Origin: Toxonevra muliebris
Lineage: Eukaryota; Arthropoda; Insecta; Diptera; Pallopteridae
Assembly (NCBI GenBank): GCA_963691655.1
Contig: OY829326.1
Location: forward strand, 136,852,998-136,916,997
Direction of reading: 5' to 3'
DNA: 64,000 nt
Shown here: piece after piece, positions 23,908-35,756 of the stretch
How positions within the stretch are numbered: position 1 is the first letter of the stretch
Layout of the letters: every line of letters begins with the position of its first letter
Program-made: the position numbers and the translations under genes
Notes under the pieces: generated by a model
Told to the model about the DNA's origin: nothing
The model's input: the letters and a program-made list of their open reading frames with translations, nothing else
The model's database searches: none

Positions 23908-24284
23908 TACAGTCTATAACTCGAACCCCTATAAATCGAATTCACTACAATCGAGCCATAACTCGAACTTTTGTATCTCGAATTTTTCCATAAATGAATT
24001 AGCACTTGCATTCAATGGGTCGAATTTTCGGGAAAATCCCTGATTGTGGAGGAAATTTTTTGTGTGTGCTTCAAAGAGCAACAATGAGTGACTCACTGTA
24101 GACGCCTGCGCCTGTCTGTGGTGCTATCTCGTTCACTTTTATAGAATTGCAAACCGAAATATGCATATTTTTTATTGTTTTTGGTTTTATGTACCTTTAA
24201 TTTTTTTAAATAATCGATAATCGAAACTAAGATTGAATGCTTGAGGATGATATTACTGAATGTTTTAACTTACTATAACTAGAA

Positions 24285-24920
24285 GTAGTGTCTTTCAAGC
24301 TGAAATATACGCAATTGAGACCTGCGCTAATATAAACCTGTATAAAGGTCTTAAAGGCGCAAATACCATATATGTAATACCAAGGTTCATCTACCGAGCA
24401 CATTGGCCCCGATCCGTTCTGTGGAGTCGGCTAGGCCTCTACGAAATCTATCGTTGAGGAGTGGTCTAAGGCAAGATGGCTAGAGTATTGGAACTTTATC
24501 CCAGGTTTAAGACAGGCAAAAGCACTTATCATTCCGCTGGCCCAAAATCAGCCCATCTCTTATTCCAAACCTGACCTTAGGCTATTGGTGGGCTACATGT
24601 CTGGACACTATGGGCTCAGATATCACTTAAACAAAATAGGTCTGTCTAATGAGACAGAGTGTCGTCTATGTCTGGAAGATGACGAGTCGACACCTCACAT
24701 TCTGTGCGAATGTCTGGCCTTGGCTCGGCTCAGAGGAACAATTTTTGGTAATCCTTTTCTGACGGCTAATCATATAAAATCTTCTTCTACAAAAGATGTC
24801 TTGACTTTTATTAGGTCAGCTGAACGTCTTTTGTCATAAAATGGAGAATGACACAAAAGATCTTTTAGGTCGCAGTGGCTGCCTGTTTGGGCTCCCCTAA
24901 ATACTAATAATAATAATAAC
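24285..24920 (+). pseudogene. LINE 3' end: RNase H remnant, C-terminal domain and tail
   Basis: The first part matches an RNase H core (SFQAEIYAIETCANINL-like, with a frame change), then an internal deletion joins it to GSSTEHIGPDPFCGV. The remainder is open to the stop at 24839: MSGHYGLRYHLNKIGLS, then ETECRLCLEDDESTPHILCE with the CxxC...HxxxC cysteine motif typical of the C terminus of RNase H-bearing LINEs (I/LOA group). The stretch TSSTKDVL near the end is shared with the minus-strand copy at 52894-53121, so both belong to one family. The 3' untranslated end (24851-24920) holds AAAAGATCTTTTAGGTCGCA and finishes in TAA repeats, the tail form of I-type elements. It lies inside a pogo-like element. 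Confidence 0.85.
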
Positions 24921-24960
24921 TAGTATTTGTACATGATTTGGAGTAAATATTAATAACAAC

Positions 24961-25012
24961 CTCGGTGGCCTGGTGAATGAATGCTAGACTGGGGTCTCAG
25001 CTACAGGGAGTA
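24961..25012 (+). mobile_element. tRNA-like SINE fragment
   Basis: CTCGGTGGCCTGGTG then GAATGCTAGACTGGGGTCTC resembles the first half (box A side) of the tRNA-like heads at 26083 and 26314. Box B is lost. Confidence 0.4.
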
Positions 25013-25289
25013 ATTTGTTTAAAATTGAATAATTGAATAGTTTTGATAAACAATTCTATAACTTGAAATCTCTATAATTCGATTTTTTTTTTTTGGATAA
25101 TGGTAATTCAAACTAATGGGGTTGAACTGTGTATTCAAAGATTGATTCCCAAATTATATAAATTTTAGGTATATAGTGTTCAACAAGTACTGGACCATTT
25201 CTCAAAGTAGAATTCTTAAATAAAAGGTAACAAAGCCTTCCATACTTCTCCTTTTCCATTATAGAAATTTGATGACCAACCTTCTTCTT

Positions 25290-25990
25290 CTTCCATTCTA
25301 GCCTAAGAACTATCCGCAGGTATTATTTCGCGATGCTGGATCTAGCATTTCAGTTCTCGATTTCTTGCTGCTTTTCTGTTCTCCTTCTCGCTCTTTCAGC
25401 GTAGAGTAGCTCAATCGTGATACGCGCAGCCATTATATTTGTCGCTTTCCATTTTTCAATTCACTTTTATTCACATCTGAATTGTGACGTTTTTTGGTGA
25501 CAATTGTCTGCCAAAGGCTTGCCTTAATTTCCCGTGGTCACTTAGCAGTTGCATAATGTAGAAATCAATATCCCCGTGTCTTCGTGGAACCCCGATTCTA
25601 AGTATCAGAAATTAGCGTAAACGTCCAACGCCATTTTGTGGAGCACTTCCAGCGCTGCTGCTACTCCGATATAGATCGTTGTCGTTTCTCCATTTTTAGT
25701 ATTCCCGGGGGCTTTTTCCCGCTTTTTTTTTTATTAAGCCTCTTGAGTTCCGCCACATGGATGTCTGTGGGGTATTTTCTCGCTTTGATACATATCGCGT
25801 CTTGCGATGCGGTTCGAAAAGCACTGGACACCCTGAATACGCTTAACATTCGGACGGCTGGCACTTTTTTCATGTACGTATCCCACTAAATGTTGTGCCT
25901 GCAAAAAGATCCAGTTGGATAAGACAACCGTTATAGATCACGTTCACGAGCGTTGGTCCCACTACCGAGTCCTATAGTAAGCCACCTATT
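25290..25990 (-). pseudogene. R1-clade LINE ORF2 C-terminal relic
   Basis: On the minus strand the frame includes VSSAFRTASQDAICIKA, then YPTDIHVAELKRLN, then a basic stretch and QQQRWKCSTKWRW with TFTLISDTQ. This matches the end of R1/RT1/Waldo-type LINE proteins, where a 'SAYRTIS..A' block, 'P..ILA.ER' and 'W..RW......RWT..LI' follow each other. Upstream (toward 25990) SLGPTLVNVIYNGCLIQLD is a weaker match. RT and endonuclease are missing, and a frame change and poly-T insertions break it, so it is non-functional. It may belong to the same group as the LINE 3' ends at 15654 and 48365, which I cannot prove. Confidence 0.7.
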
Positions 25991-26082
25991 AGTATGTAAT
26001 CTTTGACTCCGTATCATATAAAAGCTTCCTGAAATGAAAATTAATGTCTAGAAGCAAAATGTTAGTAGTAATATTTAGACGG

Positions 26083-26498
26083 CCTTGATAGTCTAGTGGG
26101 TAGTGTACTAGACTTTCATCCGGGAGGTTCGGTTCCCGTCTTCGTCTGGTAGTTTATTCTCATAACCTTCTTATATTCACTATCAATATAAAGTTTATGA
26201 GAATTATAAGAAAGTGTACAGATTGGTTGGTTAATGGCAAAACCACCGAGCTGATAAAAAATTGCCACACTGCCGTTCAGAATCGGCGTTAAACTGTAAG
26301 TCCTACCTTCACCACTGTGGTCTAGTGGCAGAGTGCCAGACTCTGGTCTCTACCGACCCGAGTTCGATTCTCGGCTAGGATATGTTTCTTATCTATCTTT
26401 TTTTCTCTCTTCCTTTCTTTCTTTCATAACTTGGGGATTTGGTACAGTAGATCGCAGTGCCTGACTTTCGAGTCGTCCTTCCTTTAAATAATAATAAC
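26083..26498 (+). mobile_element. Dimeric tRNA-derived SINE (copy A)
   Basis: Two tRNA-like heads stand in tandem. The first (26083-26150) has TAGTCTAGTGGGTAG and GGTTCGGTTCCC; the second (26314-26385) has TGGTCTAGTGGCAG and GAGTTCGATTCTC, good fits to Pol III boxes A and B. Between them lies a body with TATTCACTATCAATATAA and GGCAAAACCACC. A T/C-rich tract leads to the tail (26429-26498): TTGGGGATTTGGTACAG, GATCGCAGTGCCTGACTTTC, then AAT repeats. This tail matches the LINE tails at 24851 and 52836. Confidence 0.88.
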
Positions 26499-29400
26499 TC
26501 AATAACCTATGGCTAAAGTTGAAATTTTTTTCTATTTTTGTATGCGCTTTTTTAACCAAAAGCTAGAAACTAAAGGCTCTGATGTGTTCATAGCTCGGAT
26601 CGGATTTCAGGTAAAAGGGAAGAAACTTTTACTAATTGGCTTTGAAAAATATATTTTGTCATTAAAAGAAAGTGGTTTGTTTCCTTACTTTATCGTGTTC
26701 ACTTTGTCATATTTCATTGCCTGAGCAAAACATGAAATTCTTTAAATCTCAGAAAGGTATAATGAAAACATAATCGAATACCCTTAACAGTTTTGATGAT
26801 CTTATGTTAAACAAACTCAAAAATCTTTTTAAAACTATACATAAAATTTTTGTATTTAAAATTACATCATCACATTTTAAGACTACGTCAAAAAAGTACA
26901 ATTTTTACAACAACTAATAAATTTTGCAATACTTTTCTTCTTGGTAAACAATACTCTTTCTATCAGCAATTTTATCAAAACTTTTTTTTTTTCATTTTAA
27001 AAATTTTAATTTTCTTTAAAAATATTCACACTTAAATTTTGCACACAATTGATCGATCACCTTCAAATGCTATTTGCAAACTTACTTATGCAAAAATAAG
27101 AAGTTTGACACCTGACCCAGCAACGGTAAATTAATTTACATAACAAAAAAGTTAACATATTTGTTTGCTTTGTTGTATTCACATGATAATAAAAATAAAC
27201 AGAAAAACATTTCGGATAGCGGCAAAAATTGACTTTTGACTAGGAAATTGGGTAAAATTTCCTATAGTGCACTGTTTAGTTTGAAATGTACATGTAAAGT
27301 GCCAAATTCCGAATTCTGAATATTTAAAATTTTTATTTTTAGCAAACATTTGTTTTGAAATTCTAATAAGCTTTAATTATATCTTATAAATATAAGCCAA
27401 ATTGGATGCTATTAATTGGTGCCGAGCAAATGTCCCGATTTGCTTAAAATTTACAATGCTCATACGATTTTCACTCGATTTCTAAAAACACCGTAATTTG
27501 AATCATCTTGCGTAAGTTGGCATTTTTTCTTGTAATTTCCTGGGGCATGTCTATAAAACTTTTCGACAGACTCATTCAATTTGCTTCTTCTTTAATCCAA
27601 AAGTTTGCATCACTCCAAATGTAGTTCATGTATGAAAATACTATTTCAAGTTCAGTATTTTATGGGACATCACTAGATCAACAACTTTCTTGATGTGGTT
27701 AAAATTCCTCTATCAATCTCTGTTTTCGTAATTTTATCTCCTCTACAACAACTTAAAGTGTTGTTGTTGTGAAATGGCTCATACGGAAAAGCTTCACTTA
27801 GTAAAATCTTCTCTCGTAGTATAAATTTGATGGAACAGAGAAGCCTGAAATGTCCGGTACAATTCTGTTTACTACAATCTTCGACAAAACCGGGGACAAA
27901 ATCTTGTTCGAGAACGATTTACTCTTACGGCACCAAATCACTTCATCCAATTTCAAAAAACTGTTTTTGCTCTTTTTGTTAATCGACGAATACCAACCTC
28001 CTCCCGCCCAATACGACCAAGGGGCGCATCTGCATAACGCACAGATCTGTGATCAATGCAATCGCAGTCCGCACTGCATTGCTTACGTGGAAAAGGTGGA
28101 ATGAACTGCAGGAATGGTAGGATAGCAGGAAATGGGAAAAGAAAGAGAAGTAATTATTAACGTTTATTTTTAATTAAAATGTTTTGGAGATCACCCAGCA
28201 AATGTGCCATGAAAATAACGTTAAAATATGGTTTGCATGTCACGTATCGACGATGTTTCCGAGAACTCAAATCCTTACTGCCCCTATCAACTTTATCGCT
28301 CCAAGTTGAATTTGAAACTTCAGTTTTATTCGAGAGACTTCTGCTCAAAATTAACTTAATTTTGAGACAGATTTAAGCAATACTGAAGGCAGTTGAAGTA
28401 AAATAAGAATGTTATTATCACCTGTGGATAGCTAGATATAGGAAATGTTCTCGAATATTGTTTTCGGCCCAGCCAGTTTTAGTGAAATGAGAACGTTTTA
28501 CCTAAAAGAAATTTGATGAGAGGTCCCTTGCCTTTCAAGAGAACATGTGTTTTATTTAATCAAATCTATAATGTCTCTGTTCAGAATCTGCCAAACGAAA
28601 GTTGAACACTCTTTTGAGCTACAGCAAGTAAAATTTAGAAATTCGGAAAGAATATTTTTTTTATAGAATCAGTCATTTACTAGGTTGGAATCACCCAGAC
28701 GTTGTACTAACAGGATACTGGTACTATGAGGAACGCATCTAAAAAAATAAAAAATACCAGTTTTAGCTAAAGTTCTTTGTACAAACTCTTTCTAAGTGGC
28801 TTCTTTAAGATTTCAATCATTCAGTTAGGGAAACTGCTATCATGCCTGGCATGCACAATAACCCATTGGGGACCTAAGGCGAGCATTCATTCATTTTGTG
28901 CGTGTTATATTTGTATACAAGTGGGAACTTACGCTTTCTTAGAAAGTAAAAAGATTTCTTATGGAATTTTTATTCTAGGAAAATTGCCCAACGAATTGAT
29001 TCCGTCCCCAGTGACAATAGTTGTTACTTTCTTAAATCAATAGTTACCTATACAGAATTAAAGATTTACCTCAATTACACTTCACAAAAACCTCTTCAAA
29101 CTTGCGTTAAGAAGAATTATTTATTTAAATGATTTTCACACTCTTTGCGCAACAAAAAACACATTTAAAACAACAAAAATATTCCCACATTTCCACATGA
29201 CCTCAAATTAAAGCATTAAATAAAAGAAAAATACCTACGTTAAGTTTTGAACTCCCCCTTTTTTTTTTGCTAAATAATCCATTGCATTCATGCTTCAGCA
29301 CCACACAAAAAAAAAAAAAACAAAACAAAAAACGTATGGAGAAGGGTTAAAGAAGGGGAGCAGAGTGGCAAAAAAGTGAACATACTCACACATCTGCTTC

Positions 29401-30895
29401 TGCTTTGCATGTCAAACTGGCAGAAAAACGCGCGCAATTTACGTTAACACCGTTAAGCTGCATACATCTAGCCTAATGCAGGCAACACTGGAAACGACGA
29501 CGACAATAATAAAAAGTGCCGCCTTAAATGGGCGTAAAATTAGCAGACATTCTTTCTTTTGGTGTGTTTGTGTAAAATGTTTGACAAAATGCAGCAGCAG
29601 CAATAAAAAAAAATTTGTCACTGCTTTTTTTACGGTTTATGGCAACACACGCACACAGAGTTGCTATGTGTTGAATGCATACTATTTTTGGGTACTCGCA
29701 CTTTTTTTTTGCACTTGCATTTGGTGCATTTTCTTCTCTAAGTAGGCGTCACAATATCGCGTTTTTTTTCAACTTTATGTCTGTTCTTTTTTTTCCAGCT
29801 TCTCCTCTACTTCATCTTCATTTTCATCTCAAAATTTTGTGTATTCTTTACCCAAAAATACATTCCACATTACATTTTTGTAATTGTTGAAATTTATGTT
29901 TTCTTAAATGATTTATGCACGCACTTAAGCGGCAGTTAGTAAGTAGTATGCAGCAGTAGGTCGTAGTCAAAGCTATTAAAAATGGGAGTGACATTTGTGG
30001 CACATAAATTTTATATTCCCCACTACTGTTCAGAGTGTAGTAGTCGTAATTTTTTCTTTCTTTTTTTTTGGCAATGAGTTACAAATTTCATTGCCAAGTG
30101 TAAAAAATATTGTGTGGGAATTTAATTAAAATTTTGCTACTTTTTCTTCTTCTCAGTGAATAATGGTGCATGAAAATATTAACATAACATATGCTTAAGA
30201 AATAATGGCTATTAATCTTATTATATTTATTTATTTTGCTAACCCGCAGTTAGAATTTTTTCTTTTTGGAGGAAAGGAGGAAATTTTGTGTAGTTAAAGA
30301 GTTGGAGGAGATTTTTACTTTGAGGAAAATGTGAGAAACTATTTTGAACCCTTCAACATGCATTTGTATACACACATATTCTCCTCCACTTGTGGATCCA
30401 GGGAGGGAGTAAGTAGGAGTGGGGAGGGGCTTATTCTAAAACAAAAACCAGTGTTTTCCGACTTTTGCAATACCCAGAATACATAAGCACTTCATTTTGA
30501 TATTTTTCCTATTAAAATTCGTGTGAGCCTGAAAGTTATCTTCATCAGTTCCAACTAAGTCCTAGTATAGCATCATGCTTTAACCGAAGTCTATTTTTCG
30601 TTAATTTCCTAACTTTAATTTGTGTGTTCAACAATTGTTTAAATGGATTTCCACTTTGTTTCTGGGTGGGCCCGTTTTCTAGTTCCTTGAGGTTTCTAGT
30701 ACAGTGCTTGATGGCAAAACTTAGTTGAGTTCTTATACAACCTATGACCGATCCATTTCGGTTTTTTACATTTTATGTTAGCCGATTTTTATCAAAATAT
30801 TCCGTCACATTAGAGCCGCCATTTTGTTTTTCAACAATTCAAATTTAAACCTGTAATCAATGTCTTTTGTACCATTGACTCTTGTGTACAGAATT
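26499..30895. other. Long noncoding stretch
   Basis: No convincing gene, RNA or element. Open frames of 60-90 codons (for example at 27850 and 28777) lack recognisable motifs. GGCAACACTGG occurs at about 29481. This may be host intronic or intergenic DNA. Confidence 0.5.
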
Positions 30896-31390
30896 TTATG
30901 AAAATTCAATATCATCTTCATGTTTTGCCAACTTCATTAAATATTGGACCGTTTGCGCTGGTCGTTGTACCCACTCTTTTATCGATGTCTTTCTTAGATT
31001 ATCGGTAATAGAGATGACGATGCCCAAATAAAAGGAGTACACAATCTCGATTTCATTCGATTCCAGTATGAATGAGCTACTATTGTTCGCTCCGATCTTA
31101 ATGACTTTCTTTTTGCTGGTGTTAATATTTAGTCTCACTTTGGCCAGCTGGGATGTCAAATTATTCAGCTGAGACTGCAAACCGAGTGTTTAATGTATAA
31201 ATGGGATATGTCGTTGGCATAATCAAGATATTTTAATTGCTGTATAAAATTCCAGGCTTGCCATCTGATATTCTCTACTGCGAATTCTGAAGAGCTACAA
31301 TCAGCAGGGAAAGAAAAGATAATCAACCAACCTTGTTTTCTCCCATTTCGGTCCTCAAAGGCCATCTCAATCCGCTATTGTGTATGATTT
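30896..31390 (-). pseudogene. LINE reverse transcriptase fragment
   Basis: The minus-strand frames carry the RT catalytic block: LKYLDYANDISHL corresponds to the usual LDFADDI, with the second Asp replaced by Asn, so the active site is lost. It is followed by SQLNNLTSQLAKVRLNINT and SKKKVIKIG, the typical helix and 'GLKIN..KTKVM' block, then SNEIEIVYSFYLGIVIS matching 'VdsFtYLGs.is'. A frame change lies between the catalytic block and the helix. The piece covers about 160 residues of the palm and thumb. The clade is not resolved. Confidence 0.75.
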
Positions 31391-31525
31391 TACCCTGAAT
31401 CCCAGAATTGCGTTTCTGGCTAAAGCGTCTGAAATGTGAGTTCGCCAGATGCTGCTGAATGTCATTCAACATTGGATCTTAATTCGTTAACCCTTTCGAC
31501 AACGATCCACAAGGTGTTTATCAGA

Positions 31526-32405
31526 GCTATAAGCGAATGCAATAATTTTGAGCTGAAGTCATTGACGTCATTGCGAATGAATTCAATTTTTTTTCTATTT
31601 GAGACTTATAACTTTAAAAGTGAAGTCACGAAGTCTTCTTGACTTCAAATGAATGGAACAGTCAACCGTAACTTCACTATAAATAAGTCACAATAATTCC
31701 ATGACTTCACGTTATAATTGATGTCGCAGTCATGACTTCAAATTTGGTGGAAGTCTTGAAGTCAATTAAGAGTTCACTTTTACAGACTGCAGTCATTTAT
31801 TGAAGGATACTACAAAAAATATTAAATTTCTTTCTTATTGGAAATGTAATTAAAAATAGTTTTGTAAGACCAAGACAATAATATTACCTGTGGGGCATCA
31901 TCTTGTAAAAGTTACTGAAAAATCCTCTCAGTTCCTACTCATGTACTCACTGATGTCAACTGATATGATTTGCGTTGACGAAATTGCTCTCACACTTCGG
32001 CCGAATGTCATTGTTCATCAATAGGCAAATCAAGATTGCCCCACACTGGTTTAAATAGATGTTTATAAGAACAAAAATAACATTACGTTAGAAAATAAAA
32101 AATTGAATATACCTAGAGTGGCACATAGTGCATATTGACTTCAATTGGCTTCAATGACTTCAATTCACTTCAATTACTAAAATGACTTTAAGTCAATCAT
32201 TGAATTATTCAAGTCGAGACTTCATTCACGAAACTGCTCACTCATAATTTCAAATGAATTATTTTTCAATGGATGGTCAGTCATTGAGTTCAAAATGACT
32301 TCATGATTTTAATTCTTCACTTACAAAAAGAATGGAATAATTCAGTAATTTTTAAACGAAGTCAACAAACTTAAAACTTGAAATGACTGCATTCTTTTAC
32401 AGCTA
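31526..32405. mobile_element. Foldback element B (GACTTCA family)
   Basis: Both arms are rich in GACTTCA and TGAAGTCA words. The left edge AGAGCTATAAGCGAATGCA pairs with the complement of the right edge, ATAGCTGTAAAAGAATGCA. The right arm (32120-32405) is closely matched by 54571-54842, so this is a dispersed family. No protein is encoded. Confidence 0.7.
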
Positions 32406-34495
32406 TGGTGTTTATAGAGTCCAAATTGGAACGTTTAGCGAGATACTCCCCGACTTGGTTGTAAAATCTGCATGTTTGTTCTGCTAATTCGTACATAGCT
32501 TAAAGGTTCTCAAAGTTTTGGTCTCCTAAATTAAAGTTCCTTTTGTAAAGTCATTTATATTTGAGAATATCCATGAATTGTTATAACCTCGGAACACTTT
32601 AGCTTGTCTCAGCTTAGACCAGTAGTGATTTATTTTGACTGCCCTTTGGTTTCTTGCTTTAATTTATGAAAGAAAAGAAGTTCTAAAAGCACTTGGGCTT
32701 AATAAAAAAGACGCTGGTTTCTTCCTAGTAACATTTAAGCTTCCACATGTTCTGGTAAATTCTGGGTATTGCAACTACTTGAGTTGAGAAATTTATTTTA
32801 GGGTTTCTAATAGATGTTCTTTCTATCTATCATTGCTGACGTTGGTCCAAAAAATTCTAAGAGCTCAAAAGTTTTTTCAAAAATTCTTAAGCATAACTGA
32901 TTTTGACTAAGGGAGGGACCCTTTGCTGTGAACTTCAAGGCATTGACAAATAATACGGTTCCTTTTTGAATAATCAAAATTCTTATTTTCAAATTAAATA
33001 TCCACTTTCAACAGTTCTCAGTCATTTCATCGCATACATATGTACGTATTACAATAGTACACTTTCCTATTTCAATATATCTTTGTATTTTAAACAATTC
33101 ATAGACCTATTGTTATTTGAAATTCCAATAAATTTCTTTTATTTCCCCCGTTTCCCTTCGTACTATGAAATAATGCAAACGTCGACATTTCAACCTTCCA
33201 GCCAGCAATAGATTCCTTGAGAATTCCTTCCTATCAATTTCTACCACTTCCACATGATAATCTCATTACACTCTCATCCATCATTTTTCGTATACAATAC
33301 GGAAACATAAATTGCAAAATTGTTCTAACGGTGCAAACTATGAAATTTTGACAGCGACAGCATAAATGGAAAGGAAGAAAATGATCGATATGACTATGAA
33401 CCCATAAGCGTTTTACCTGTCAATTATGCATATTCGCAATGTGCATGGCAAATAATAATAATAATAGTAGTAGGCAGCAGCAGCAGCAGCAGCAACATAA
33501 GCTAGGCAGGCAGGCAGACACGAAAGCAAACAAGGACAATATTCTCGTTCCCTTTGAATACAACGCTGTATTGCGTTTAATGCGATTAAATGCGAGTAAT
33601 TCTGTCAACGCTTTTATCGCAGGAATCGTGGTGATGGAGAAATGTAGGGGGAACATTGGAACAGACAGACAAACGAAACAATAGTGCGTTTGTGCCCGGT
33701 CAAGTCAACTGCCACAGGACATGCATATTTTGAATGAATTTGTAATCGATCATTGGTTGCAACTTATATGAGAATATTACTCACTATTACTATTACTACT
33801 ACTGCTGTTCATATAATGATATATTGTAGTATAAGGGACTACTGACATTTAAGGATACTTTAGAGATTTATTTTCATCTTTTATATACATATATATGTAT
33901 ATCTGCCATCTGATAGTAGAAGTAGAAGCGTCTATAAACAATGATGCTGTCATTGTTTTTTGATGTATTACAACTGATGAGTTAATTTCAAAAGGAAAGG
34001 GAAACAAATCCTAGAAAATTAGAAAATATATGTACAATAAAAAAGCACAAAGTAAAAAGAACATTATAAAAAAAAAGAAATCCATAATGTCAGTTGTTGG
34101 AAATGTAAAAACCACCAATAAAAGAATGGCACGAATAATTGAAAATTGAATTAAAGAAAATACAAAGCACAAGTAAAAAAAAAAAGCTCAAAGATGGATT
34201 CAGATGTTGAAAAATACACAGAATAAGGATTTAAAATGGCATAAAAAATTTTAAAAATAAATGGAAATATATGTAAAAAAGTTAAGAATGTAAAAAATAA
34301 AGTTTGAAACACTATAGACGGGAAAGATAATTATCTGAAAACGGTCATAGATAGATAAAAAATGAAAATAATTATGCGATCTTCAGTTCAACTTTTTTCA
34401 GTTATAATCGAATGCGGTATTATACTTAAATTTCTCATTTCATTGCCCTGATATATATACTTTAGAAAAATATTCCCCAAATGCTTGATACTGTC
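32406..34495. other. Noncoding region with triplet repeats
   Basis: AAT/AGT triplets and seven or more CAG triplets lie at 33450-33495, followed by GGCAGGCAGGCAGACA. An open frame across the CAG run gives polyglutamine by chance; nothing else supports a gene. Confidence 0.5.
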
Positions 34496-34845
34496 CTTCA
34501 CCTGTCCTTCAGAATATTACAATCCGATTTCAAATTATTCTCAATTGATTTCAGAATATTTCAATTCATTTCAGAATAACCAAAAATACTTCAGATTATT
34601 CAAAATTAATTTCAGTTTATTCCAAATGTTTCAGAATACTTCATTTGTACTTCAGAAAAATTTGTTTGCAGTTCAGAAAATACAATTTAATTATCTACAT
34701 TTTATACTTGATTACTCTGAAGTATAATTAAATTATTCTGAAATTAATTTGTAATAATCTGAAATTGAGTAGAATTATTTTGAAGTATAAATCAAATATT
34801 CTGAAATCAATTTGAAATAATCTGAAGTACTCTTGAAATATGTGA
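34496..34845. mobile_element. Foldback element C (TTCAGAATA family)
   Basis: The left arm (34496-34690) repeats degenerate TTTCAGAATATTTCAATT words; the right arm (34715-34845) repeats the inverted form, ATTCTGAAATTAATTTG. More than a dozen words are visible. The whole is A/T-rich with no coding potential. Confidence 0.65.
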
Positions 34846-35690
34846 AGCTCGTAGATCCGCTCTTAATTAGTTAGATTATGAAATTTGTTTCCTAATGATG
34901 CTGATTTTCTAGTAAAAATTTAATTAAATTTAGTTGTTAGGCTTTAAATGAACAATTTTTTCTTTTGGGAAATTGCAGATAATGCGAAAATTGTTTCTTC
35001 CTCCTCCATATCTAGGCAGCTACTGCAAAAATCATTTGCTGTGTTGGAAAGATAGACAAAGTTGTGGCCATCCTTGCGCTGATCTTCAGTGGCGGATCTA
35101 TATTTAATATTGGTGGGAGTTAATATAGCTAAATTATATAATTAACATATATGAATTTTGGGATATTCTTAAGAATAATAAAAAGGTTTTAGAACTGCAG
35201 TAACCATCATTATGATTACGTAATATGGCATGATGCAATTTAAAATTTTGGATACTGCGCCGATTTTAATTCATTTTATACAAATGAACAGCATTCACAG
35301 CTATGTCCAGCATTCATTTATGTTTTGTAGAAAATGCATTCTCAAAGTATATTAAGAATTATTTAAGAAGCACGATAGGCGAAGAAAAACTCAATTCATT
35401 CGCATTTTTATAGATTGAATATGAAATTTTGAGTAATTTGTACTTGAATGAAATATTTGATGATTTTAAATATTTCTTGTCAAAATTTAGATACTACCAT
35501 TACTTCAAATAATAAACCGTGTGTCTGAATAAAATTTTGAATGTTCTTTGAACGTGTTTCTTACAATTTATAATCTTGTAACAAGAGTTTCAGGGTGAAA
35601 ACTTTAGAAACTTTGATTATTGCTATGGTAAGAACGTCAGATTTGACAAGCAAGCTCTATAAACGTGGAAAATTTCTCATGAAGCGCTAC
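34846..35690. other. Noncoding spacer
   Basis: TTAGGCTTTAAATGAACAAT at 34936-34955 recurs with one change at 60848-60867, next to the hammerhead ribozyme. Otherwise nothing recognised. Confidence 0.5.
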
Positions 35691-35756
35691 ACGGTGAAAA
35701 AACAAATTCAAATGATTTAAATTTATTACGAAAATTTAAATATTTTTTCGGCCACA

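Larger units (their letters stand above)
23910..25129. mobile_element. pogo-like element interrupted by a LINE
   Basis: TA precedes CAGTCTATAACTCGAACCCC at 23910; the complement of the right end reads CAGTTCAACCCCATTAG. Further words TATAA[C/T]TCGAA and AATCGAATT occur on both sides in opposite orientation. A LINE 3' fragment (24285-24920) and a tRNA-like piece (24961-25012) lie inside. No pogo transposase was seen. Confidence 0.5.

Noticed and set aside
26083..26385. Two genuine tRNA genes
   Set aside because: Boxes A and B fit but the acceptor and anticodon arms do not pair well, and the unit repeats elsewhere with a shared tail, so they are SINE heads.
27850..28104. 84-codon frame with four Cys/His residues near its end
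   Set aside because: CDQCNRSPHC looks like a metal site but there is no recognisable domain or upstream support.
33439..33684. Open frame with polyasparagine and polyglutamine
   Set aside because: The residues come from AAT and CAG microsatellites; the rest has no motif and an equal frame exists on the other strand.
33972..34005. CTGATGAG followed by GAAAC-like words
   Set aside because: The intervening sequence does not form stem II and no stem I exists.
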